The notes: generated by a model from the sequence alone, not told the origin. A stretch of 5,733 nt of DNA from Paracoccaceae bacterium (GCA_007131465.1 SLQN01000316.1:1-5733); one strand, 5' to 3'. Counted from the stretch's first letter, positions 1-4,852 are shown. Program-made: numbers and translations.

Positions 1-143
1 CAGCGCCCCTGTGCTGCTTTTCTGGTCAGGATGGCGGAAATTCCGGGGCTGGCCCCATCGTGCAACACCTCTGGGGCGGGCAAGACACTGTTCCCTCGTC
101 CGCAGCTTGTGCTAAGTCCCGGAAAGCACACCCCATCCCGAAA

Positions 144-150
144 GGTGATC
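144..150 (+). promoter_or_regulatory. Shine-Dalgarno sequence of the first SDR gene
   Basis: GGTGATC is a perfect seven-base complement to the 16S rRNA 3' tail (GATCACC), and it is preceded by AAA. If it is aligned with the full AAGGAGGTGATC complement, the core would end at 145 and leave 7 nt before the ATC at 153, which is ideal spacing. No comparable site precedes the GTG at 60 or the GTG at 145. This site therefore decides the preferred start of the gene. Confidence 0.6.
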
Positions 151-152
151 AC

Positions 153-848
153 ATCGACCGAACCTATCTTGTAACCGGGGCCTCGCACGGGATCGGGCTG
201 GCAATGGTGCTGCATCTGCACGCGCGCGGGCAGCGCGTTCTGGCCAGCGGGCAGCGCGCCCTTGCCGATCTGCCATCGGATTTTCCAGATTGCGCCTATC
301 TGCCCTGCGATCTGGCACAGCCGGATTGCGCCTTCGCGCTGGCGGACTGGGCCAAGGCGCAGGGCCCGGTGCAGGTTGCCATCCTGAATGCAGGGGCCGG
401 GTATTTCCGGCCATTGCAGGACGAAACGCCGCCCGATATCGCGCGGGTGCTGCAGATCAACCTTGGCGCCAATATCGCGCTGGCCCATGCGCTGCGCCCG
501 GCGCTGGAGGGCGGCACATTGGGGCTGATCGGGTCAGTCGCGCACAAGGGCGCAGCCGGGATGCCGGTCTATGCCGCCAGCAAAGGGGCGCTCGATGGTT
601 TCGGCCGCGCGCTGGCCGAGGAATGGCGCGGCGCCGTGCGGGTCCGCGTGCTGCATCCCGGCCCTGTGGCCACGGGCATGTCCGAACGCGCAGGCCGCCG
701 CCCCGATTTCGCAGATCGGCTGTTCCTGCCGCCGGAGGCCGTGGCGACCGCTTTGCTCAAGGCGCTGGACACTCCGCGCGGGGCCGACCGGCAGGTGGTG
801 TCCTTCTGGCGCGTCGGTCTGCAGCGGGTGCTTGGGGGGCGGGCATGA
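153..848 (+). CDS. SDR family NAD(P)-dependent oxidoreductase (first of a tandem pair), probable ATC start
   Basis: This is a classical short-chain dehydrogenase/reductase of about 231 residues, close to the usual 230-260. Counting from the ATC at 153, the Rossmann cofactor motif TGASHGIG is at residues 8-15, NAG at 79-81, and the tetrad Asn at 103 (INLG). The catalytic Ser is 128 and YAASK supplies Tyr140 and Lys144, followed by HPGPVATGM at 168-176. All catalytic residues are present, so the protein should be an active cytosolic oxidoreductase of an alcohol or ketone; the substrate is unknown. The start is unusual. ATC at 153 follows a well-placed Shine-Dalgarno site and gives the normal SDR N-terminus, but it is not a standard start codon. 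The only canonical in-frame start inside the window is GTG at 60, which would add 31 residues unlike an SDR; the frame also stays open to base 3. The stop codon overlaps the start of the next SDR (ATGA). Confidence 0.87.
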   Translation: MDRTYLVTGASHGIGLAMVLHLHARGQRVLASGQRALADLPSDFPDCAYLPCDLAQPDCAFALADWAKAQGPVQVAILNAGAGYFRPLQDETPPDIARVLQINLGANIALAHALRPALEGGTLGLIGSVAHKGAAGMPVYAASKGALDGFGRALAEEWRGAVRVRVLHPGPVATGMSERAGRRPDFADRLFLPPEAVATALLKALDTPRGADRQVVSFWRVGLQRVLGGRA

Positions 849-1591
849 AGGTTCTTGTCACCGGCGGGGCCAGCGGGCTTGGGGCGGCGCTGGTGGTCGC
901 ATGCAGGCAGCGGGGCGACCGGGTCAGCGTGATCGACCTTGCGCCTGCGCCCGAGGCTGATCTCGCTTGGTTTCAGCATGACATGGGCAGCCCAGACCCG
1001 CAGGACTGGGCGCAGCTGGACACTTGGCTGGCCGCCCGAGGCCCCTTCGATCTGGTCGTCCAGAGCGCGGGCATCAGCGCGACCGGCCCGTTCGAGAGCA
1101 TCGCGCCGGAGCGCCATCTTGGCGTCATTGGTGTCAATCTGGCCGGTCCGATTCAACTGGCGCTGATCCTGCACCAAGGCGGGCTGATGGCGCAGGGTGG
1201 GCGGCTGGTCTTTGTCGCCTCGCTTTCGTGCTTCACGGGCTATCCCGGTGCGGCGAGTTACGCGGCCAGCAAGGACGGGCTTGCCACCTTCGCACGGTCA
1301 TTGCGCAAGCCATTGCGAAAGCAGGAAATTTTTGTGCAACTGGTCTGCCCCGGCCCGATGGACACGCCCCATGCCACCCGCTATGCGCCCGAAGGGTCCA
1401 GCGGCAAGGGCCGCATCGCGCCAGAAACCGTGGCCCGCGCCATCCTGCGCGCCGCGCCCCGGCAGTTCGGCATCGTGCCGGGCGCCGGGCCGAAACTGAC
1501 AGCAACGCTGGGCCGGGCCTTTCCGCAAACCATGACCCGGATCATGGGGCGGGTGCTGTTCGACAAGCTCAGGTCCGGGCCGCGCCCGTGA
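845..1591 (+). CDS. SDR family NAD(P)-dependent oxidoreductase (second of a tandem pair)
   Basis: This is a 248-residue short-chain dehydrogenase/reductase. It begins directly with strand beta-1: MKVLVTGGASGLG contains the glycine-rich dinucleotide motif TGGASGLG at residues 6-13. An Asp at the end of beta-2 (VSVID, residue 31) points to NAD(H) rather than NADP(H), by family rule. The tetrad Asn is probably Asn98 (VNLAG); Ser126, Tyr139 and Lys143 (SYAASK) form the rest of the active site, and CPGPMDTP follows at 168-175. The usual NNAG structural motif is altered to QSAG at 73-76. The ATG overlaps the stop of the upstream SDR as ATGA and a G-rich stretch precedes it, so translational coupling is likely. 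Its own stop overlaps the GTG start of the methyltransferase gene. The two SDRs differ clearly in sequence, so they are not a recent duplication and may catalyse successive steps. The substrate cannot be deduced. Confidence 0.9.
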   Translation: MKVLVTGGASGLGAALVVACRQRGDRVSVIDLAPAPEADLAWFQHDMGSPDPQDWAQLDTWLAARGPFDLVVQSAGISATGPFESIAPERHLGVIGVNLAGPIQLALILHQGGLMAQGGRLVFVASLSCFTGYPGAASYAASKDGLATFARSLRKPLRKQEIFVQLVCPGPMDTPHATRYAPEGSSGKGRIAPETVARAILRAAPRQFGIVPGAGPKLTATLGRAFPQTMTRIMGRVLFDKLRSGPRP

Positions 1592-2361
1592 CGTGCACTC
1601 TCCCGCCGCGCAAGACCCGCGACCGCCTGCCCCGCATGGGCGCGATCGGTCGGTCGCTGGACATCTATTTCCGCGACACAGCGCGCCGGGCGCGAATGGA
1701 CAGGCTGCATCGCTCTCTGGTCAGCCCCGATGCGCTGGTCTTCGATATCGGCGCGCATCTGGGCGACAGGACCGACAGTTTCCTGCGTCTTGGCGCGCGC
1801 GTTGTCGCGCTGGAGCCGCAGCCGCATGTGTTTCGCGCGCTGCGCCTGCTGCATGGGCGTCGGCCCGGTGCAGTGCTGCTGGCGCAGGCGGCGGGGGCGG
1901 AACCGGGCAGGCTGGTGCTGCATCTCAACCCGCGCAACCCGACGGTCGCCACGCTGGAGGCGGGCTTCATCCGGGCCGCATCCGGTGCGCCCGGATGGGA
2001 AGGGCAGGTCTGGGAGGGACAGGTTGCAGTGCCGGTCACGACACTGGATGCGCTGATCACCCGGTTCGGCCTGCCCGATTTCGTCAAGATCGATGTCGAG
2101 GGGCATGAACCAGCCGTGCTGCAAGGGCTGGGCACGGCGCTGCCCTTGCTGTCATTTGAATTCACCACCATCCAGCGCGCGGCAGCAGAGGCCTGCATCA
2201 CCCGGCTGGGCAGGCTGGGGGTCTATGAATTCAACCTCAGCCTGGGCGAGGCGCAGAGCCTGCAATTCCCCAGATGGCTTGACCCCGATGCGATACGCGC
2301 AGCGCTGATCCGGCTGCCGCACAGCGCAAATTCGGGTGATATCTTCGCGCGCAGGGTCTAG
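1588..2361 (+). CDS. FkbM family S-adenosylmethionine-dependent methyltransferase
   Basis: This 257-residue protein is a class I SAM-dependent methyltransferase of the FkbM family, whose members O-methylate sugars or natural products. Motif I is VFDIGAHLGD at residues 51-60, with a probable SAM-ribose-binding acidic residue at Glu76 (ALEPQP). The FkbM signature FVKIDVEGHEPAVLQGL lies at 165-181, followed by a beta-strand with SFEF. No signal peptide or membrane segment is seen, so it should act in the cytosol. The chosen start is GTG at 1588, which overlaps the stop of SDR 2 as GTGA. An internal ATG at 1636 would remove 16 basic N-terminal residues and is the alternative. The gene has no clear Shine-Dalgarno of its own, which fits coupling to the SDRs. 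This suggests all three enzymes work on one small molecule, lipid or glycan (inference). Residues 137-146 are a duplicated WEGQV pentapeptide. Confidence 0.9.
   Translation: MTCTLPPRKTRDRLPRMGAIGRSLDIYFRDTARRARMDRLHRSLVSPDALVFDIGAHLGDRTDSFLRLGARVVALEPQPHVFRALRLLHGRRPGAVLLAQAAGAEPGRLVLHLNPRNPTVATLEAGFIRAASGAPGWEGQVWEGQVAVPVTTLDALITRFGLPDFVKIDVEGHEPAVLQGLGTALPLLSFEFTTIQRAAAEACITRLGRLGVYEFNLSLGEAQSLQFPRWLDPDAIRAALIRLPHSANSGDIFARRV
1996..2025 (+). repeat. In-frame 15-bp tandem duplication in the FkbM gene
   Basis: Two adjacent 15-base units (1996-2010 and 2011-2025) each encode WEGQV. They match at 12 of 15 bases. The three differences (GAA/GAG, GGG/GGA, GTC/GTT) are all third-position and synonymous. 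Confidence 0.8.
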
Positions 2362-2368
2362 GCCCGCG

Positions 2369-3361
2369 TCAGCCATTCACATCGACGACCACCCGGCCCT
2401 TGATCCTGCCTTTCAGAATATCGGCCCCAAGCTGTGGCAGATCGGCCAGCGTCGCGGGCTGGATCATCGCGTCAAGCTTGTCCATCGGCAGGTCCTGGGC
2501 GATGCGGGCCCAGGCGCGCAGGCGGTTGTCATAGGGCTGCATCACGGAATCGATGCCCAGAAGGTTCACCCCGCGCAACAGGAACGGCACGACAGTCGCA
2601 GGCAGCCCCGCCCCGCCTGCCAGCCCCACCGCCGCAACGGAGGTTCCGTATTTCATCTGCCCCAGCACCCGTGCCAGCATGGCCCCGCCCACCGCGTCGA
2701 TGCAGCCGGCCCAAAGCTCGGATTCCAGCGGCCGCTTGACCGTTTCGTTGATCATTTCGCGCGGGACGATCTGGCTCGCGCCAAGCCCGCGTAGATAATC
2801 CTCGGCTTCGGGCCGTCCAGTCACGGCAGCGACCTCGTGATGCAGCGCCGACAGCAGCGCAACAGCCACGGACCCGACGCCCCCCGCAGCCCCGGTCACC
2901 AGCACAGGGCCATTGCCCGGTTGCAAGCCATGATCTTCCAGCGCCATCACCGCCAGCATCGCCGTGAACCCGGCCGTGCCCACCGCCATGGCCTGCCGCG
3001 TGCTTAAGCCCTCGGGCAAGGGAACCAGCCAGTCGGCCTTGACGCGGGCTTTCTGGGCGTAGCCGCCCCAATGCGCTTCACCCACGCGCCAGCCGGTCAG
3101 CACCACCTTGTCGCCGGGCTTGTAGCGCGGGTCGCTGGACGCCTCGACCGTGCCTGCGAAATCGATGCCCGGCACATGCGGGTAATTGCGCACCAGCCCG
3201 CCACCGGGGCCGACGCACAGCCCGTCCTTGTAGTTCACCGTCGAATACTCCACGGCGACCGTGACATCGCCTTCGGGCAGGCGGTCTTCGGTGATCGACT
3301 GGACGCGCGCGGAGGTCGTGCCATCTTCGGCTTTCTCGACGATCAATGCGTTGAAACTCAT
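2369..3361 (-). CDS. acuI: Acrylyl-CoA reductase (NADPH), AcuI / YhdH-type quinone oxidoreductase
   Basis: This 330-residue enzyme belongs to the zinc-independent medium-chain dehydrogenase/reductase superfamily, YhdH/AcuI branch. The N-terminal GroES-like domain carries EYSTVNYKDGL (38-48), the NYPHVPGIDFAGTV block (59-72) and PGDKVVLTGW (82-91). The Rossmann domain has the nucleotide-binding loop VTGAAGGVGSVAV at 155-167, and there are no structural zinc cysteines. Length and motifs fit AcuI, which reduces acryloyl-CoA to propionyl-CoA with NADPH. That reaction detoxifies acrylate from dimethylsulfoniopropionate cleavage and serves 3-hydroxypropionate assimilation. The start is secured by AAGGAG (plus-strand CTCCTT at 3369-3374) six or so bases before the ATG. 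The neighbour on its downstream side is the convergent FkbM gene, 7 bases away. Neither acuR nor a DMSP lyase gene is visible in the window, so the gene appears to be transcribed on its own. A generic YhdH-type oxidoreductase is the alternative reading. Confidence 0.9.
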   Translation of the reverse strand: MSFNALIVEKAEDGTTSARVQSITEDRLPEGDVTVAVEYSTVNYKDGLCVGPGGGLVRNYPHVPGIDFAGTVEASSDPRYKPGDKVVLTGWRVGEAHWGGYAQKARVKADWLVPLPEGLSTRQAMAVGTAGFTAMLAVMALEDHGLQPGNGPVLVTGAAGGVGSVAVALLSALHHEVAAVTGRPEAEDYLRGLGASQIVPREMINETVKRPLESELWAGCIDAVGGAMLARVLGQMKYGTSVAAVGLAGGAGLPATVVPFLLRGVNLLGIDSVMQPYDNRLRAWARIAQDLPMDKLDAMIQPATLADLPQLGADILKGRIKGRVVVDVNG

Positions 3362-3383
3362 GTCCCACTCCTTGCTTTTCGGG

Positions 3384-3401
3384 TCCGGTCAGACTGCCGG
3401 A
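3384..3401. promoter_or_regulatory. Palindromic site in the acuI leader
   Basis: TCCGG at 3384-3388 is mirrored by CCGGA at 3397-3401. The symmetry continues inward as CAG-A-CTG with one extra T, giving TCCGGTCAGACTGCCGGA. It lies 22-40 bases upstream of the acuI ATG, between the Shine-Dalgarno site and the larger palindrome farther upstream. It could be an operator half-site pair or a short leader hairpin. Nothing in the sequence says which regulator would bind. Confidence 0.4.
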
Positions 3402-3420
3402 TTGCTTCGCCCGACTGTGT

Positions 3421-3442
3421 TGCAAAGCGCCTTTGCATGCAA
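3421..3442. promoter_or_regulatory. Overlapping inverted repeats upstream of acuI (candidate operator)
   Basis: TGCAAAG (3421-3427) and CTTTGCA (3431-3437) form a perfect 7-bp inverted repeat with a 3-nt spacer. It overlaps the perfect 10-bp palindrome TTGCATGCAA at 3433-3442. The pair sits 60-80 bases before the acuI start, where a promoter operator would be expected. On the minus strand, weak boxes TTGCAT (3442-3437) and CACAGT (3419-3414) are 17 bases apart and would bracket the inverted repeat, but this promoter match is poor. TGC-rich sites are known for some alphaproteobacterial repressors, but I cannot assign one. Confidence 0.45.
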
Positions 3443-3462
3443 GGGTCGCGGGCCGCAATGCG

Positions 3463-3491
3463 AAAAGGGGGCGACTTGCGTCACCCCCTTT
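3463..3491 (-). terminator. Rho-independent terminator of the cold-shock gene
   Basis: Read on the minus strand, AAAGGGGG pairs with CCCCCTTT. The stem is extended by TGAC/GTCG (one wobble pair) and closed by a GCAA tetraloop of the stable GNRA class. The stem is 12 bp and ends in TTTT (plus strand 3463-3466). It begins 25 bases after the cold-shock stop codon. It should insulate the downstream acuI from cold-shock transcription. Confidence 0.8.
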
Positions 3492-3516
3492 CAACCTGTC
3501 GCGTCCGGCCCGAAGA

Positions 3517-3723
3517 TCAGGCGAGGACGAGGTTCGTCGCGGATTCGCGGCCATTGCGGTCGGCCTCGAGGTCGTAGGTCACAGCCTGACCGTCATCAAG
3601 CTGGTGAATGCCTGCGCGTTCCAGCGCGGTCACATGCACGAAAATGTCCTTCGACCCATGAGCGGGCGCGATGAATCCATAACCTTTGGTTGCGTTGAAC
3701 CATTTCACGGTGCCATTGGCCAT
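3517..3723 (-). CDS. Cold-shock protein, CspA family
   Basis: This 68-residue protein is a single cold-shock (OB-fold) domain that binds single-stranded RNA and DNA, acting in the cytoplasm as an RNA chaperone or antiterminator. The start MANGTVKWFNATKGYGFI is typical: RNP1 is KGYGFI at residues 13-18 and RNP2 is DIFVH at 26-30. The length equals that of other bacterial Csp proteins (about 65-70). The ATG is preceded by AGGAGA (plus strand 3731-3736) with a 7-nt spacer. The frame stays open farther upstream, but the family never has such an extension. A strong intrinsic terminator follows. The gene is downstream of the flavoprotein operon on the same strand but separated by 219 bases, so it probably has its own promoter. 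Which of several Csp paralogues it is cannot be told. Confidence 0.95.
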   Translation of the reverse strand: MANGTVKWFNATKGYGFIAPAHGSKDIFVHVTALERAGIHQLDDGQAVTYDLEADRNGRESATNLVLA

Positions 3724-3730
3724 CGTGATC

Positions 3731-3749
3731 TCTCCTATAGTATATACCA
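3731..3749 (-). promoter_or_regulatory. AT-rich extended -10-like box and Shine-Dalgarno of the csp gene
   Basis: On the minus strand TGGTATATA (3749-3741) resembles an extended -10 element (TGnTATAAT), with TATACT (3744-3739) as an overlapping alternative. AGGAGA (3736-3731) is the ribosome-binding site. This AT-rich patch stands out from the GC-rich surroundings. No good -35 is found at 16-18 bases. A start here would give a very short leader of about 11 nt. The Shine-Dalgarno is secure; the promoter is tentative. Confidence 0.4.
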
Positions 3750-3784
3750 TCCACATCAGCGCGATGATCCGGCTCAGTGTCGTC

Positions 3785-3835
3785 AGAATCTCAACTGAAG
3801 CCGATAGGAGACAGAAGGTCGAATGAAGAATCTCA
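3785..3835. repeat. 9-bp direct repeat AGAATCTCA upstream of csp
   Basis: AGAATCTCA occurs at 3785-3793 and again at 3827-3835, 42 bases apart (about four helical turns), in the region between csp and the flavoprotein gene. On the minus strand the copy nearer csp is preceded by a T and reads TTGAGATTCT. It may be a binding site for a regulator of csp, or chance. Confidence 0.3.
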
Positions 3836-3841
3836 GCACGC

Positions 3842-3890
3842 CCTGCATGCAGGAATTTCCACTGCATTGCAATAGGCAGTGCGGAATTTC
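3842..3890. repeat. Cluster of palindromes and repeats upstream of csp
   Basis: This 49-base stretch holds the perfect 12-bp palindrome CCTGCATGCAGG (3842-3853). It also has an inverted repeat CACTGC/GCAGTG (3860-3865 and 3876-3881), whose loop contains the palindrome ATTGCAAT (3866-3873). GGAATTTC is directly repeated at 3852-3859 and 3883-3890. It is noncoding and could be an operator region or a folded part of a long csp leader. Confidence 0.45.
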
Positions 3891-3903
3891 TCCCGCAGGG
3901 CCA

Positions 3904-3933
3904 GCGCGCACGGGCGACACTTGCCCGCAGCGC
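3904..3933 (-). terminator. GC-rich hairpin just after the flavoprotein gene, possible weak terminator
   Basis: On the minus strand GGGC-N7-GCCC is extended by C-G and wobble pairs. After one bulged base a GCGC/GCGC outer stem continues it. It starts about 10 bases after the stop codon. No U-tract follows, so it is not a standard intrinsic terminator. It may protect the mRNA 3' end or act with Rho. Confidence 0.25.
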
Positions 3934-3942
3934 AGCGCCTTC

Positions 3943-4512
3943 TCAGGGGGCGCGCCATGTTCCCGCCCAGCCATCGGCGCGGACAAACCTTGCGCGCCTG
4001 TGGTCCCGGCCCAGATGCAGGACATCCATCGCCTGCACCTGCAACCGCACAACGGCAAAGCACGCCGGGTCGGGGGTCTTGTCATAGGCAAGCGCATCCC
4101 CAACAGGCATGCCGGGCGCGGGGCTGCCGCCATAGGCCACCCGCGCCGCCTGCGGCACACGCGCCCAGTGGTCCGCAACCTCGGCCCCTGTCAGGATCGT
4201 CGCATCGGCCTCCAGCCGAAGTTGCAGATGCGCACCGCGGTCCCAGACATGCAGCGCGGCGAACGGCGCGGCGTGCAACTCTGCCACCTTGGCCGACCGG
4301 ATATCGGTGTGAATGTCCAGAGTTCCGCCTGCCGCGTCCACGGTGCGCAGGACGACCGTACGCGCCTGTGGCCGCCCGTCCCGGGCGATCGTGGCCAATG
4401 TGGGGTGGCGCGCAGGCGCGCGCCGGTCCCGGACACCGCGCCCCAGGCGCAGCCAGACCTGCGCATGCAGCATGGACAAGTCCTGCGCCCAAGGGTGCGG
4501 ATCAGGCGTCAT
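3943..4512 (-). CDS. Pyridoxamine 5'-phosphate oxidase-fold flavoprotein (Pyridox_oxase_2 / Alr4036-like)
   Basis: This 189-residue protein has the FMN-binding split-barrel fold. Key blocks are HPTLATIARDGRPQARTVVLR (36-56), IHTDIRSAKVAEL (67-79) and FAALHVWDRGAHLQLRLEADATI (84-106). These correspond to the FMN-contacting segments of PdxH, with Arg51 and Lys75 the likely FMN phosphate ligands. The C-terminal RLxP...EFW substrate signature of true PdxH is missing, so I do not call it pdxH. It fits the Pyridox_oxase_2 subgroup, whose substrate is generally unknown. The ATG at 4512 overlaps the stop of the upstream small gene as ATGA. There is no Shine-Dalgarno of its own, so translation is probably coupled. 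It should be cytosolic, binding FMN (or possibly F420 or heme, as in related families). Confidence 0.85.
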   Translation of the reverse strand: MTPDPHPWAQDLSMLHAQVWLRLGRGVRDRRAPARHPTLATIARDGRPQARTVVLRTVDAAGGTLDIHTDIRSAKVAELHAAPFAALHVWDRGAHLQLRLEADATILTGAEVADHWARVPQAARVAYGGSPAPGMPVGDALAYDKTPDPACFAVVRLQVQAMDVLHLGRDHRRARFVRADGWAGTWRAP

Positions 4513-4721
4513 TTATATGCCGCACGCCGGTTACTGAGGTGCCGGACCCGCTTGCGCCATGCCCGATAGCTGCCCGGTTTCAACTCGGCCCGCATCAGCG
4601 CCTTCACGGCATCCGGCCCCAAGCCATGCTGCGTCTGGATCTGGGCGAAGCTGGCATGATCCGGAAGCATCATCTCGCTGATGTCGCTGATGTTCGCGCG
4701 CTCTGGCCGGGGCGGTTGCAT
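4509..4721 (-). CDS. Small DUF2805 / TIGR03643-like protein
   Basis: This predicted 70-residue basic protein has the core ISDISEMMLPDHASF (11-25), the HGLGPDAVKALMR block (32-44), and KPGSYRAWRKRV (48-59). That order of F..I..QHGL, then V..LMR, then LKP.S...WRKRV matches the small DUF2805/TIGR03643 family of unknown function. The spacing looks like a helix-turn-helix-type DNA-binding fold, but this is inference. The start is ATG at 4721, preceded by GGAG about 10 bases upstream. The frame is open farther upstream, but that part is compositionally unlike a protein and runs into the divergent gene. It ends in AAYK and its TGA overlaps the start of the flavoprotein gene, so the two are co-translated. 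It may be missed by gene finders because of its size. Confidence 0.75.
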   Translation of the reverse strand: MQPPRPERANISDISEMMLPDHASFAQIQTQHGLGPDAVKALMRAELKPGSYRAWRKRVRHLSNRRAAYK

Positions 4722-4747
4722 GACTGTCAGTCTCCGTGAATGCGAAA

Positions 4748-4778
4748 GTGGAACTGTCTCGCGCGGTGGAATTGTCAA
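4748..4778. promoter_or_regulatory. Direct repeat with overlapping consensus -35 box in the divergent intergenic region
   Basis: GTGGAACTGTC (4748-4758) and GTGGAATTGTC (4766-4776) differ at one base and are 18 bases apart start to start. On the minus strand the second copy overlaps a perfect TTGACA (4778-4773), a -35 consensus 52 bases upstream of the DUF2805 start. No convincing -10 follows: AGTTCC is at 17 bases. Regulation of the DUF2805 operon, the divergent transglutaminase gene, or both is plausible. Confidence 0.4.
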
Positions 4779-4823
4779 TGCGCACCCCGGCAGAGGCCCG
4801 CAAACAGCACCGGCGCGCCACAC

Positions 4824-4852
4824 TTGTTTGCAAGCCCGCTCTGTCGCATTAG
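4824..4852 (+). promoter_or_regulatory. Possible promoter of the transglutaminase gene
   Basis: TTGTTT (4824-4829) and CATTAG (4847-4852) are separated by 17 bases and lie 48-76 bases before the ATG at 4900. Both match consensus only partly (3 of 6 positions each). It is listed as the best plus-strand candidate in this gap, not as an established promoter. Confidence 0.2.

Noticed and set aside
45..56. GGGGCTGGCCCC as a terminator stem of an upstream gene
   Set aside because: The stem is at most 4-5 bp with a tiny loop, and no T-tract follows on either strand.
1..174. Open plus-strand frame from base 1 to TAA at 172-174, possible end of an upstream gene
   Set aside because: The 57-codon translation shows no recognisable motif, overlaps the SDR start, and its last codons coincide with the SDR beta-1 region in another frame. 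It cannot be excluded as a gene tail but is not supported.
290..844. N-terminal extension of the second SDR in the same frame
   Set aside because: The open frame reaches back through the first SDR, but the protein fold begins at MKVLVTGG and the ATGA overlap is a typical operon start.
112..1177. Minus-strand open frames across the SDR genes
   Set aside because: They lie opposite strong SDR genes in GC-rich DNA and have low-complexity Arg/Ala/Pro-rich translations without motifs.
2369..3361. Zinc-dependent alcohol dehydrogenase for the acuI product
   Set aside because: The zinc-binding Cys/His residues are absent and the NYKDGL and HVPGIDFAG blocks are those of the YhdH/AcuI group.
3724..3867. 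N-terminal extension of the cold-shock protein to a start at 3867
   Set aside because: Csp proteins start at MANGTVKWF or equivalent, and a proper Shine-Dalgarno precedes that ATG; the extension is leader sequence.
3943..4512. Calling the flavoprotein pdxH
   Set aside because: The C-terminal substrate-binding signature of PdxH is missing and the length and motifs fit the Pyridox_oxase_2 group better.
3823..4739. Two long plus-strand open frames opposite the flavoprotein and DUF2805 genes
   Set aside because: Translations are Arg/Pro/Ala-rich without domain motifs, while the opposite strand has clear FMN-binding motifs. They are antisense shadows.
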